64,000 nucleotides of DNA from the NCBI RefSeq assembly GCF_031127805.1, contig NZ_JARXHW010000026.1, positions 1 through 64,000 on the forward strand. Direction: 5' to 3'. Source of the DNA: Thalassobacterium maritimum (lineage in GTDB: Bacteria > Verrucomicrobiota > Verrucomicrobiia > Opitutales > Coraliomargaritaceae). How positions within the stretch are numbered: position 1 is the stretch's first letter; every line of letters starts with the position of its first letter. Shown piece after piece: positions 1-7,164 of this stretch. The translations under genes were made by a program, and so were the position numbers. The notes under the pieces are model-generated. The model had not been told where the DNA came from and made no database searches. It worked only from the letters and a program-made list of their open reading frames with translations.

Positions 1-296
1 AACTTATTAGATCCTTTTCATTCAAAGTACAGATATTGTTGCTGGCTTATCATATTTTTAATATGCAATGGCATTGTGACAAGTCGCGCCCCTACAATCT
101 CCATGAACTTCAAGCGTGCTAGAGTGTTGAGTCAGCATCGTAATCGTTGGTTTCGAGTGCACGGCGATATTTCACAACCGCTCCGCCAGAGAGGCGGGGG
201 AGCTTGCTTGTATTCCTTTTAATTTTTGTGAATCCTTTTGCTTGCGTTCGCATAGTTCAGCCTCAAATTTCGTGACTCTAGATTTTTAATGGCTAG
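1..296. other. Chromosomal flank upstream of the tRNA-derived repeat, no gene seen
   Basis: No convincing coding frame is visible. A 7-bp GC-rich stem (181-187 with 193-199, one G.T pair) followed by T-rich sequence could be a weak terminator for something to the left. The 60 bases before 297 should contain the original promoter of the tRNA-Thr gene, because the 5' half of that tRNA begins at 297. No confident -35/-10 pair can be named. Confidence 0.4.
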
Positions 297-335
297 GCCG
301 AAGTAGCTCAGTTGGTAGAGCAATTCATTCGTAAT
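297..335 (+). repeat. Left attachment repeat: 5' half of tRNA-Thr
   Basis: These 39 bases are identical to the first 39 bases of the intact tRNA-Thr at 12351. They cover the acceptor 5' strand, D arm and anticodon 5' stem through the anticodon. After 335 the sequence diverges, so this copy cannot fold into a tRNA. It is the chromosomal 5' half left behind when the element entered and supplied a replacement 5' half at the other end. Confidence 0.9.
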
Positions 336-348
336 AAATATCTTGCGG

Positions 349-402
349 CTTAACACTGGTTCATTTTTGTTCACTGCATTGCCTATTTGACCAGTGTTTA
401 AG
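349..402. repeat. Inverted repeat between left attachment site and integrase
   Basis: Arms at 349-360 and 390-402 are complementary over 12 bases with one extra T in the right arm. They flank a 29-base spacer. The spot, between the attachment repeat and the integrase gene, is where integrase or excisionase accessory sites normally lie. It could also fold in the transcript entering int. The function is inferred from position only. Confidence 0.45.
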
Positions 403-465
403 CGGGTCGAAGGGTGGAGGTAGTGAACCGAAGTTTAACGTGGGGAACACTAGTGAACTTCAAAA

Positions 466-1791
466 GTGTCCAAGAAGTGTCCAAGTATGAGCGCAAAAAC
501 ACAGACTGATTATTGGAAATCCAGGCTATTCAAACAAACATTCACGTCCAAAAGTGGAGCGAAAAAAGAGGTCTCGACCTATAGCTGTAAAATGCAGCAC
601 AAGGGGCACCGCGAGACCTTCAATACCGGCGAGCCGAACAAGCAAAAGGCCGCCGAGAAAGCCCGCGACATCTACATGTGCCTGAGGGCTGTAGGCTGGG
701 AGGAAACCAAACTCAAATACAAGCAACCTACGGAAGAGAAGCCAGAAGCGATTGCCACTGTCGGCGACGTATTGCGCGTTGCTCGCGAAGTTTCGACCAT
801 ATCCGAGCGAACTTTCACTCAATACGCTATCGCCTTGCGTAGACTTGCCAACGACATCGCAAAGATACCAGACACTAGAGAGAAATACAGCTATAGGATT
901 TCTCAGAAGGAGAAGGATGAGGGCATCACTCAGTCTGGCAATCAGCGCTGGGTGGCTCAAGTCGATGCTGTGAGCCTTACGAAGCTGACGCCTTCGGCGC
1001 TCCTTGCCTGGGAGAAGAAGCAAGGCGACAAGAACAAGGACAATCCTGCGCAGCAGCGACGCGACAAGGACAACGCCGCTTCGACCCTTCGCAGAGCCCG
1101 CAGTTTATTTGGGAAGAAGCTGATTACTTCACTCAAGGAGCAGCTTACGCTGCCCGAAGTATTGCCCTTTGACGATGACCGTTTTAAATGGAAGCCTAGC
1201 ACCAAGCGTTATGTTCAAAGCATCGACCCCAAAGAGCTTGTCGGGGTAGCTAGCAGCGAGCTAGCTAAGGACGAACCCGAGTCCTACAAGGCGCTTTTAC
1301 TCTGCATCTTCTGTGGTCTACGGCGTGCCGAGGCCGACTGTCTGACATGGGAGCAGATAGATTTCTCCAATCAGCTCCTTCACATCAAAGAGACCCCGCA
1401 TTTCAAGCCTAAGACCCTAGAGTCCACCCGCACCATTCATTTGTCCGAGAAGCTCATCGTAGAGCTAAAGAAGCTCAAGAAGTTAGATCCTCTGAGTCAG
1501 AAGACGAATCAGCATTTCGTGCTGCGAGGCGGCAAAGCCAAGCCCAACAGCAAGCACCCTTACTACAGGGCCGACCTCAAGCCTTGGAAGACCTGGAGCA
1601 AGCTAGCTAGATGGCTAAAGGAAAAAGGGATCGAGAGTAGTAAGCCGATCCACGAGCTACGCAAGATGTCTGGCAGCCTGATTAATGAGAGCTTCGGGAT
1701 TGAAGCAGCTCGAAACCACCTAGGACATAGCGACGTGTCGACGACCTCGAAGAGCTATCTGGGAACTCAAAAGGCCGTCATTGACCTGTAG
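466..1791 (+). CDS. Tyrosine recombinase / phage-type integrase
   Basis: This site-specific recombinase would integrate and excise the island by strand exchange at the tRNA repeat. Visible in the 441-residue product are an N-terminal arm/core-binding region and a C-terminal catalytic domain with the expected set: Arg in GLRRAE (about R286), H-E-L-R (H396, R399), L-G-H (H421) and the nucleophile Tyr in KSYLG (Y431). The GTG at 466 is the longest start, but an in-frame ATG at 487 lies just after the arm-like repeat and may be the true start. It points away from the left attachment repeat and reads the same way as the truncated tRNA. The length and motif order are normal for the family. Confidence 0.93.
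   Translation: MSKKCPSMSAKTQTDYWKSRLFKQTFTSKSGAKKEVSTYSCKMQHKGHRETFNTGEPNKQKAAEKARDIYMCLRAVGWEETKLKYKQPTEEKPEAIATVGDVLRVAREVSTISERTFTQYAIALRRLANDIAKIPDTREKYSYRISQKEKDEGITQSGNQRWVAQVDAVSLTKLTPSALLAWEKKQGDKNKDNPAQQRRDKDNAASTLRRARSLFGKKLITSLKEQLTLPEVLPFDDDRFKWKPSTKRYVQSIDPKELVGVASSELAKDEPESYKALLLCIFCGLRRAEADCLTWEQIDFSNQLLHIKETPHFKPKTLESTRTIHLSEKLIVELKKLKKLDPLSQKTNQHFVLRGGKAKPNSKHPYYRADLKPWKTWSKLARWLKEKGIESSKPIHELRKMSGSLINESFGIEAARNHLGHSDVSTTSKSYLGTQKAVIDL
468..487 (+). repeat. Probable integrase arm-type site, left end
   Basis: The 20-mer GTCCAAGAAGTGTCCAAGTA occurs here and again exactly at 12279-12298 near the right end. Each copy holds two direct GTCCAAG units 11 bp apart, one helical turn. 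Occurrence near both ends fits arm-type binding sites for the island integrase. The left copy overlaps the first codons of int, which would allow the bound protein to repress its own gene. Confidence 0.6.
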
Positions 1792-2091
1792 ACATCTACT
1801 TTCGGGTAACGCTTATAGATCGTCTATAGTAACGTGGTTGAGTCTTGGTCTAATGGTTGCTTTTTGGGTTTTCTGTAAGTGTTTGATTATCAAGGATAAT
1901 TCTAATAGACCACCTATACAGAATAACAAAGTGTCAAATTTTCGTCCTTTGCGAGCTTCTGGCAAAAGACCGAATCAGATTAATTTTCAATTCGATAAAA
2001 GAAGTTTCCAATTTGTGTGTAATAAATGTCATCTTTGCGATTAAGAACCATGATACCCGCATCTAAGAAGACCTCACAGAAGTATTACTCT
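1792..2091. other. AT-rich gap after int, no gene called
   Basis: An 87-codon open frame (1781-2044) overlaps the int stop but has no recognisable motif or convincing ribosome site, so it is not called. The stretch contains a single CTATAGTAA word near 1824 that resembles the iterons found further right. Otherwise nothing stands out. Confidence 0.4.
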
Positions 2092-2226
2092 CTATGATTT
2101 CAGGCTGACAGCAAACGTTCGCTCACAGCTATTCAGCCTGAGAACATAGTGCTCTGCTATAGTAAATGACTTATGCATGGTCTTACCATGTTTGTCTTCC
2201 CTAAGTAAGAATCACTAAAAGTCACA

Positions 2227-2257
2227 CTTTAGGTAACCTATAGTTATACTATAGTTA
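2227..2257 (+). repeat. Iteron-like array, copy A
   Basis: CTATAGTTA occurs at 2238 and 2249 with a degenerate unit, CTTTAGGTA, at 2227. The spacing is exactly 11 bp. An AT-rich stretch with the palindrome AATCTTaAAGATT follows. Helically phased repeats beside an AT-rich block and a DNA-binding gene are typical of iteron origins or of operators for an autoregulated replication protein. Confidence 0.6.
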
Positions 2258-2393
2258 ATCTTAAAGATTAGTTTTAATTTTTAAAGTATTACTTAGTCCC
2301 CGCCGTAACAAGGCACTCTTCCCCGTAACAGCAAGCTATGGCTGTGTGAGACATAAATGTGCCTAGAATCCTAGATTCACCTTTCTCGCTACT

Positions 2394-2453
2394 ATGAGAT
2401 TAAAAAGGAGACAAGAGCCCCTTCTGTGGGTCTACAGCGCCCATATGCGGTAA
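2394..2453 (+). pseudogene. Truncated 5' end of the winged-helix gene
   Basis: The ATG and about 60 following bases match the start of the gene at 2768, including the shared stretch ending CATATGCGG. Small differences shift the frame and a TAA at 2451 closes it after 19 codons. It is the stub left by the tandem duplication and could at most encode a leader peptide. Confidence 0.7.
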
Positions 2454-2828
2454 CTATGATTTCAGGCTGACAGCAAATGTTCGTCAAAAGCCATTCAGCC
2501 TGGAAACATAGTGCACTGCCACAGTGAATGGCTTATGCATGGTTTTACCATGTTTGTCTTCCTCAAACAAGAACCACTGAAAGCCAGACTTTAGTTAACC
2601 TATAGTTAGTCTATAGTTAACCTATAGTTAATCTTAAAGATTAGTTTTAATTTTTTAAAGTATTACTTAGTCCCCGCCGTGATAAGGCACTCTTCCCCGC
2701 CACAGCAAGCGATAGCTGTGTAAGGCATAATTGTGCCTAAAGACCTAGAATCACCTTTCCCACTGTTATGAGATTAAAAGAAAACAAAAGCCGCTCCTGC
2801 GGCCCTACAGCGCCCATATGCGGCAACT
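2454..2828 (+). repeat. Tandem duplicated control region, copy B
   Basis: This is the second copy of the region at 2092-2453. It runs directly into the intact winged-helix gene that starts at 2768. The stems of the inverted repeats are retained while loop bases differ from copy A, which suggests that the structures are under selection. It carries four units of the 11-bp array, against three in copy A. Confidence 0.85.
2589..2630 (+). repeat. Iteron-like array, copy B
   Basis: Four units start at 2589 (CTTTAGTTA), 2600, 2611 and 2622 (all CTATAGTTA), each 11 bp apart. The same AT-rich palindromic block as in copy A follows. The array lies about 140 bp upstream of the winged-helix gene start. 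Confidence 0.65.
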
Positions 2829-3265
2829 TCACCAAGGCACCAATCAGCCTGATTGAGGATACCCGCCTAAGAGATAAGGATGTCCGCGTCTGGTGCTACA
2901 TCGCGAACTATGCCGCAATCTGGAAAGACTTCGCGGCCAATCGAATCGCGGAAGCTATCGGATGTAAGTCGACCTCTGTCGAAAACGCCATCAAGCGCCT
3001 GATCGACACGGGTTGGCTCGCCAGAGAAAAGCGCCCGCACTCCAGCAAGTATGATTACCAGATCCTTCTGCACGAGAGTGTCATGACGGATAGGAATGCG
3101 CCTAGAGAGCGAGCCGCCAAGAAGCGATTAGCTGAGCTAGCTCGCGCCTGTGGCATGTCCCTTGAAATGGCAAAGGAGACTGCTGCTAAATACGGCATCG
3201 AGAGCTTGGAGAAAGCGGCAAAAGCACGCCAGGAATACCTAGCCGCCGAATCCGACGATTTCTAA
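2768..3265 (+). CDS. Winged-helix DNA-binding protein, possible replication/control protein
   Basis: The 165-residue protein has a central winged-helix domain (about residues 25-95): a short strand and helix (PISLIEDTRL), a helix-turn-helix like phage and plasmid HTH_36 proteins (FAANRIAEAIGCKSTSVENAIKRL) and a wing ending near YDYQIL. The C-terminal part is basic and helical. It lies directly behind two copies of an 11-bp repeat array and overlaps the end of copy B. A role in replication initiation or in copy or expression control of the element is plausible. No replication-specific catalytic motif is visible, so a plain transcriptional regulator is the alternative. Confidence 0.75.
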   Translation: MRLKENKSRSCGPTAPICGNFTKAPISLIEDTRLRDKDVRVWCYIANYAAIWKDFAANRIAEAIGCKSTSVENAIKRLIDTGWLAREKRPHSSKYDYQILLHESVMTDRNAPRERAAKKRLAELARACGMSLEMAKETAAKYGIESLEKAAKARQEYLAAESDDF

Positions 3266-3291
3266 CCCCCAAAACACCGATAAATAAAAAC

Positions 3292-3783
3292 ATGACGAAA
3301 ACTACTGAACTAAAACCAGGCTCACCGCATCCAACCAACCCCGACCTCGTTTACCTAGGAAAGTCGATCAACGATTTTGGTCGACGATGGGGATCGCCCC
3401 TAGAACTAGCAATGATCAGAGATAAGAACCGCAGAAGAGCGCGTAAGAAATGGCACATACGTAAGCAGGATTGCCCTTCGAAGCTCGTCTTTAAGAAGCT
3501 CAAGAAAGCCTTTCCTTCGCAGTCCTATGGTGACGAATCTACTGACTGGGATGGTCTCGACAAACTCTTCCAGCTTCGAGACCGACTCAATCGTGAACAC
3601 CCGTCAGAAAAGTGCCCGATCTTCCAGATTCGCCGCAAAGTCAGCCCACGCTTGGGAGGTCTTTTCACCCTGGAAAACTCCTACCTCACGGTGGACCCTT
3701 ATTTCGAGGAGTCACATGTCCACATCGCTGAGAGCGCCTACAGGGACTTTCAGCTATCCTACGCAGTCAAAAACAATCGCTAA
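3292..3783 (+). CDS. Hypothetical basic protein
   Basis: I do not recognise this 163-residue protein. It is rich in Lys and Arg in its first half (residues about 35-75), has no signal peptide or membrane segment, and has no clear catalytic motif. It begins 26 bp after the winged-helix gene and ends 18 bp before the excisionase-like gene, so the three are probably one transcript. A nucleic-acid-binding role would fit the charge and context, but this is only an inference. Confidence 0.6.
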   Translation: MTKTTELKPGSPHPTNPDLVYLGKSINDFGRRWGSPLELAMIRDKNRRRARKKWHIRKQDCPSKLVFKKLKKAFPSQSYGDESTDWDGLDKLFQLRDRLNREHPSEKCPIFQIRRKVSPRLGGLFTLENSYLTVDPYFEESHVHIAESAYRDFQLSYAVKNNR

Positions 3784-3801
3784 ACCAACAAAAACAACTA
3801 A

Positions 3802-4017
3802 ATGCCACAAACCGAAGTCAGCCCTGCTAAAGACCCTTGGCTAACCCCGCGACAGGTCTCACAGCAGCTCGGCTATCGATCAAAGACTAACCACAGCGTC
3901 TTACGCCTGATTAAAAGCGGAGCGTTGCGAGCCGCTCGCTATAATGCGAGGTGTATTCGCATTCGTCAAAGTGAAGTTAACCGCTTCCTCGCAGAGGCTT
4001 CAGGACTCACCTGCTAG
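3802..4017 (+). CDS. Excisionase-like / MerR-type HTH protein
   Basis: This is a 71-residue protein with a single HTH_17-type winged helix. It opens with TPRQVSQQLGYRS, has the recognition region VLRLIKSGALRAARY, and closes with the conserved RIRQSEVNRFL pattern seen in excisionase (Xis/AlpA-like) proteins. Such proteins bend DNA near the attachment site and direct the integrase towards excision. It is the last gene of the short operon that starts at 2768 and is followed by a strong terminator at 4055. A small transcriptional activator is the alternative. Confidence 0.75.
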   Translation: MPQTEVSPAKDPWLTPRQVSQQLGYRSKTNHSVLRLIKSGALRAARYNARCIRIRQSEVNRFLAEASGLTC

Positions 4018-4054
4018 ACCAGACGCTCACGTAACAATTCACTCAACGACCATC

Positions 4055-4092
4055 GAAGGGCGCAGAGCTAATTGGCTCTGTGTCCTTCTTTG
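4055..4092 (+). terminator. Rho-independent terminator after the HTH operon
   Basis: A 14-bp stem (4055-4068 with 4075-4088, including two G.T pairs) has a six-base loop TAATTG and is followed by TTTGT. It lies 38 bp after the excisionase-like gene. Confidence 0.7.
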
Positions 4093-4100
4093 TGTCGAGC

Positions 4101-4151
4101 TTAGCTACCTTAGCTACCCTAGCTAGCGCATGATGCCTTTAGCTAGCGCAT
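4101..4151. repeat. TAGCTA-rich direct repeats
   Basis: TTAGCTACC occurs twice in tandem (4101, 4110) and is followed by CTAGCTAGC. TAGCTAGCGCAT then occurs at 4120 and 4140, exactly 20 bp apart. The palindrome CAGCTATAGCTG follows within the next 15 bases. The block lies between a terminator and the next gene, so it may be an operator region. Confidence 0.55.
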
Positions 4152-4312
4152 CGCAGCTATAGCTGAAAAATGACTTTCATCCCTTTGCTAGTGTTTTTCT
4201 AGCCTAGTGCTTTTCTTGTGAACAACTTCACGACTTCAGAGGAGGCACCTTCGCGAAACATCCTGAAAATACTTGAGCTAGCGAGCATCCATAGACCTAC
4301 TTTGCGAGTGCT

Positions 4313-5605
4313 ATGGATGGATCTATCACGTTTACCCGAGAAGAGCTTTACGAACTAGTCTGGTCAAAACCGGTAACAACCGCTGCCTCCGACATCGGCA
4401 TCTCCGATGTCGGTCTCGCTAAGATATGCAAAAAGCTCGAAGTCCCGCGCCCCGGCAGAGGCTACTGGGGAAAAGGTGACAAACAGCGCAAAAAGCAACG
4501 AACTCCATTACCAGCCCCCAAGCGGCAAACTCCCGAGTCAGCCACCATCAAAGTAGACAGCAGGTCTAGGCGAGCTATGCGCAATGAAGTAGCTGACCTT
4601 AAGAGTAGAAGCGGCGACTCCGCACATGGGATCGACATCAAAATCCCAAAGAAGCTAAAGTGCTGTCAGCCTTTGATCCGCAGAACTAAGCTTGAACTGG
4701 AAAGCACCAAGTGGCTCCATCGCGGCTTAATGCTCTCAAGCGGATCTGGATGCCTTAATATGCAAGTTTCCGAGGATAGCCTAGACCGCGCTCTCCGCAT
4801 CGCAGAAGCTTGGGTTGCGGCAATAGAGGGGCTGGGATGGCGGATTCAGACCAGCGATGAAGACCCGAAAATGAGTGTCTTAATCGATGGAGAGCAGATT
4901 CCCGTTCGTTTTCGTGAGAAGCTATCCGCTACAAAGTCCAGAAGCCCCATACTAGGCTGGATTGAGCATAGCTACCAGCCATCTAAAGTTCTACTTTTTG
5001 AGGTCACCGACTGGAGGTTCTCAGGAGCTCGACTTCAAAAGTGTTGGCAGGATAGCGATTCCGAAAAGCTCGAAGCGAAGTTGTCTCGCTTTGTAGAAAC
5101 CCTTCCGCTGTATGCCGCATACCTCAAGCGAGAGAGAACTATCGAAGCTGAACAGAGGGAAGTCATCCGCCTTAATCACGAACGTTACGAGCGCAGAAGA
5201 AAGGCGGAAGAGTTGAAAGCTAGCTACTTGCGCCGAAAACGCGAAGAGCTAGCTAGGGCTCAGTCCGAAGAGCAAACCAGGCGAGCGAACCTCAGCCAGC
5301 TAGCTAGCGATTGGCAGGAATCTAAGCGCATCCGTCAGTTCTGCAAAGAGGTTGAATCAGAAGCTAGATACGGGACGCTTGATCATATTCAGGCGGGGGC
5401 AGGGGATTGGCTAAGATGGGCCACGCGCATAGCTGACCTTAAAGACCCATTTAAAAATGGCCAGCTCGACTATGAGATTACCTCGACCGGACACGACAGC
5501 GACCTCGATTGCTCGCTAAATCCAGAACAAGTCGATTTCCCACTCCCAGAGGAGCTTCAAGCCCAGATTGCGAGCTTACTAGACTTCGAGTCCAAATCGC
5601 TCTGA
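4313..5605 (+). CDS. Uncharacterised HTH and coiled-coil protein of mobile elements
   Basis: The 430-residue protein begins with a block resembling a helix-turn-helix (about residues 6-55), FTREELYELVWSKPV then AASDIGISDVGLAKICK, ending RPGRGYWGKG. Proteins with this N-terminal block are common as hypotheticals in genomic islands. A highly charged, predicted coiled-coil segment lies at about residues 265-345 (Arg, Lys and Glu rich). The C-terminus is acidic. I cannot assign a function. It stands alone between the terminator at 4055 and the hsdM remnant and carries several AGCTAGCT words. Confidence 0.7.
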   Translation: MDGSITFTREELYELVWSKPVTTAASDIGISDVGLAKICKKLEVPRPGRGYWGKGDKQRKKQRTPLPAPKRQTPESATIKVDSRSRRAMRNEVADLKSRSGDSAHGIDIKIPKKLKCCQPLIRRTKLELESTKWLHRGLMLSSGSGCLNMQVSEDSLDRALRIAEAWVAAIEGLGWRIQTSDEDPKMSVLIDGEQIPVRFREKLSATKSRSPILGWIEHSYQPSKVLLFEVTDWRFSGARLQKCWQDSDSEKLEAKLSRFVETLPLYAAYLKRERTIEAEQREVIRLNHERYERRRKAEELKASYLRRKREELARAQSEEQTRRANLSQLASDWQESKRIRQFCKEVESEARYGTLDHIQAGAGDWLRWATRIADLKDPFKNGQLDYEITSTGHDSDLDCSLNPEQVDFPLPEELQAQIASLLDFESKSL

Positions 5606-5693
5606 GCCTAGCTGCTCCTACGGTCTCCCGAATTGTAAAACTTCTGTTTAAAACTTCTTGCCTACATGGTTTGCCTAACTAGCTTTTCGCTAG

Positions 5694-6092
5694 ATGCCTG
5701 CCAAGAAAGACCTCAATAAACAAGAATCCTTCGGGGAAAACCTCTGGGATGTCGCCAATAAGCTACGCGGCACTGTCGAGTATTCTGAGGATAAGCACGT
5801 CATTCTTGGCGAAGTCCCCTCCGACACCTTTTTCAAAGACCAGCACCCCGACCTTAAAGCCGATTTCATTATGGCCAATCCGCCCTTCAACTTAAAGGAC
5901 TGGCGCGGCCCTAATGAACTGACCGACGATCCACGCTGGGGCGGCTACGAAACCCCGCCCGCCGGAATCGCCAATTACGGCTGGATTCTTCACATGGTCT
6001 CTAAGCTCTACAAGCACTTCGAAGACATCCTTACCCTCGTTGGCGGAAAATTCCGCAGGACACATCTTTTAACTCCAAAGTTAGCTTCATGA
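5694..6092 (+). pseudogene. Deleted remnant of type I methyltransferase hsdM
   Basis: The 132-codon frame joins two pieces of HsdM. Residues about 13-40 match the N-terminal helical domain (NLWDVANKLRGT, then KHVILG). Residues about 41-105 match the catalytic domain around motif IV (ADFIMANPPFNL) and the following GYETPPAG and WILHMVSKL. The segment normally between them, including the SAM-binding motif I, is missing in frame. The C-terminal half is replaced by unrelated sequence from about residue 106. A working methyltransferase of about 500 residues is therefore excluded. Its stop overlaps the ATG of the phosphorylase gene (ATGA), so translation of the remnant could still feed the next gene. 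Confidence 0.8.
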
Positions 6093-7063
6093 GTGCTGAT
6101 CAACTTGAAATCGACGTGCTCCTTTACGTCGCGCTGAACGAAGAATTTGAAGCTCTTACGTCGGCTTTTGCCGAAGATCTTCACGCAAAACTTGAGGTTA
6201 CAGAACTTACTGATCTGGCGCTTCAAGTATTCTCAGTGAGCGTGACATCTCCTGTGCTTAAGAAAGAAATACGACTGGCTATTGTTCCAGCGGGTAAGAT
6301 GGGAGCAACTCGGGCGGCGACGGTGGTTTCGGGGATTCTTGGACGATCGAGCTGCAACAATGTCGTTGTGTTGGGGATAGCAGGATCACTTTCTGATGAC
6401 CTCCAGCCAGGGGATGTTCTCATTCCTGACAGCGTTGTTGAGTATTTGGCTAATTCGGCTGCAAAGAACGTTGAAGACAAAGAGGAATGGGAACTCGAAA
6501 CGTCGGGAAATAGTTACGCTTCAAATCCTCGTTTATTGAACCGCTTCCAATATCTCAAAACTACGCACAGAGAACAGTTTGAACGTTGGGAGGCTGACTG
6601 CGCGGAAAGGTATGCCCCAGTTGCTACTGAGGAAGTTCGAGCCAAAATGGGAGAAGCTGGGTTCACGATGCGATCCGAAGTTAGAATCTTCGCGGGTGAC
6701 GACCATAAATTGGCAAGCGGTCCTACGGTTGGGAAAAGTGAGGATTTCGTTGAGTGGCTTAAATCGAAGGTGGACCGAAAATTCGCGGCATTGGAAATGG
6801 AATCGGCGGGCGTCTACGACGCTAGTAGTCTTCGAGAACCGCCCCCGAGGATTCTCGCGATCCGAGGAATCTCAGACTTTGCCGACGAGAGAAAAAAGCT
6901 AATTGAAAATGGAACCAAAGGACAATTTCGAGAGGTCGCGGCCAAAAACGCTCTATCGTTGCTGCTTCGGGGCATCGAAGCTGGATTTTTCGAGCCTGTA
7001 GCACCTGAAGACGTTAAAAAAAAAAGTGGGCTAATGTTAGACAAGCGTCGGAAGAATGGATAG
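6089..7063 (+). CDS. Nucleoside phosphorylase-fold (PNP/MTAN superfamily) effector
   Basis: The 324-residue product has the PNP_UDP_1 fold: GIAGS at 96-100 followed by the DD-LQPGDV turn, the purine/ribose-binding ALEMES motif (M237-E238-S239) and RGISDFAD with the catalytic-type Asp 263. Metabolic enzymes of this fold are about 230-250 residues. Here extra insertions and the neighbouring STAND NTPase match the effector domains of bacterial immune proteins, some of which cleave adenine from ATP. The zero frame ends shortly after a run of ten A at 7016-7025. A -1 slip there joins it to the NTPase frame. Thus the protein may exist alone, as the N-terminus of a fusion, or both. Substrate and activity are inferred. 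Confidence 0.85.
   Translation: MSADQLEIDVLLYVALNEEFEALTSAFAEDLHAKLEVTELTDLALQVFSVSVTSPVLKKEIRLAIVPAGKMGATRAATVVSGILGRSSCNNVVVLGIAGSLSDDLQPGDVLIPDSVVEYLANSAAKNVEDKEEWELETSGNSYASNPRLLNRFQYLKTTHREQFERWEADCAERYAPVATEEVRAKMGEAGFTMRSEVRIFAGDDHKLASGPTVGKSEDFVEWLKSKVDRKFAALEMESAGVYDASSLREPPPRILAIRGISDFADERKKLIENGTKGQFREVAAKNALSLLLRGIEAGFFEPVAPEDVKKKSGLMLDKRRKNG
7016..7025 (+). other. A10 slippery tract joining phosphorylase and NTPase frames
   Basis: Ten consecutive A lie in the last codons of the phosphorylase gene, read GTT AAA AAA AAA AGT. A -1 shift enters the NTPase frame at AAG TGG GCT. That frame is open from just after a TAA at 7015-7017 and has no ATG or GTG, and no TTG before 7165. Runs of this length cause ribosomal and RNA polymerase slippage and also mutate readily. 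Sequencing error in the homopolymer cannot be excluded from the window. Confidence 0.7.
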
Positions 7064-7164
7064 CCCAGATACACACATCTCTGCCCAATGGCATTGAGCT
7101 ACCTCGCTCCGAGGAAGCTGCCGCTCTAGATAAAGCCTATGAAGAGGGACCTGGCGGACACGTA

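Larger units (their letters stand above)
2092..2453 (+). repeat. Tandem duplicated control region, copy A
   Basis: About 360 bases here are repeated with scattered differences at 2454-2828. Shared blocks, in order, are a long inverted repeat, a CATGGT/ACCATG hairpin, 11-bp spaced CTATAGTTA units, an AT-rich palindromic block, a stem-in-stem element and the first codons of the winged-helix gene. In this copy the coding part is truncated and stops at 2453. The ATG-to-ATG distance between copies is 374 bp, against 362 bp at the left edge, because copy B has about one extra 11-bp unit. Confidence 0.85.

Noticed and set aside
297..347. A second functional tRNA at the left end
   Set aside because: Only the 5' half is present. 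The T arm and 3' acceptor strand are absent after the divergence point at 336.
1781..2044. An 87-codon open frame overlapping the end of int
   Set aside because: It overlaps a clear gene, has no ribosome site or motif, and its low-complexity basic sequence looks like chance.
2092..2828. CRISPR-like repeat region
   Set aside because: There are only two long imperfect copies and short 11-bp arrays with no unique spacers of regular length, which fits an origin or operator and not a CRISPR array.
5694..6092. Functional adenine methyltransferase
   Set aside because: The SAM-binding motif region and the C-terminal half are deleted. Only the NPPF block and N-terminal helices remain.
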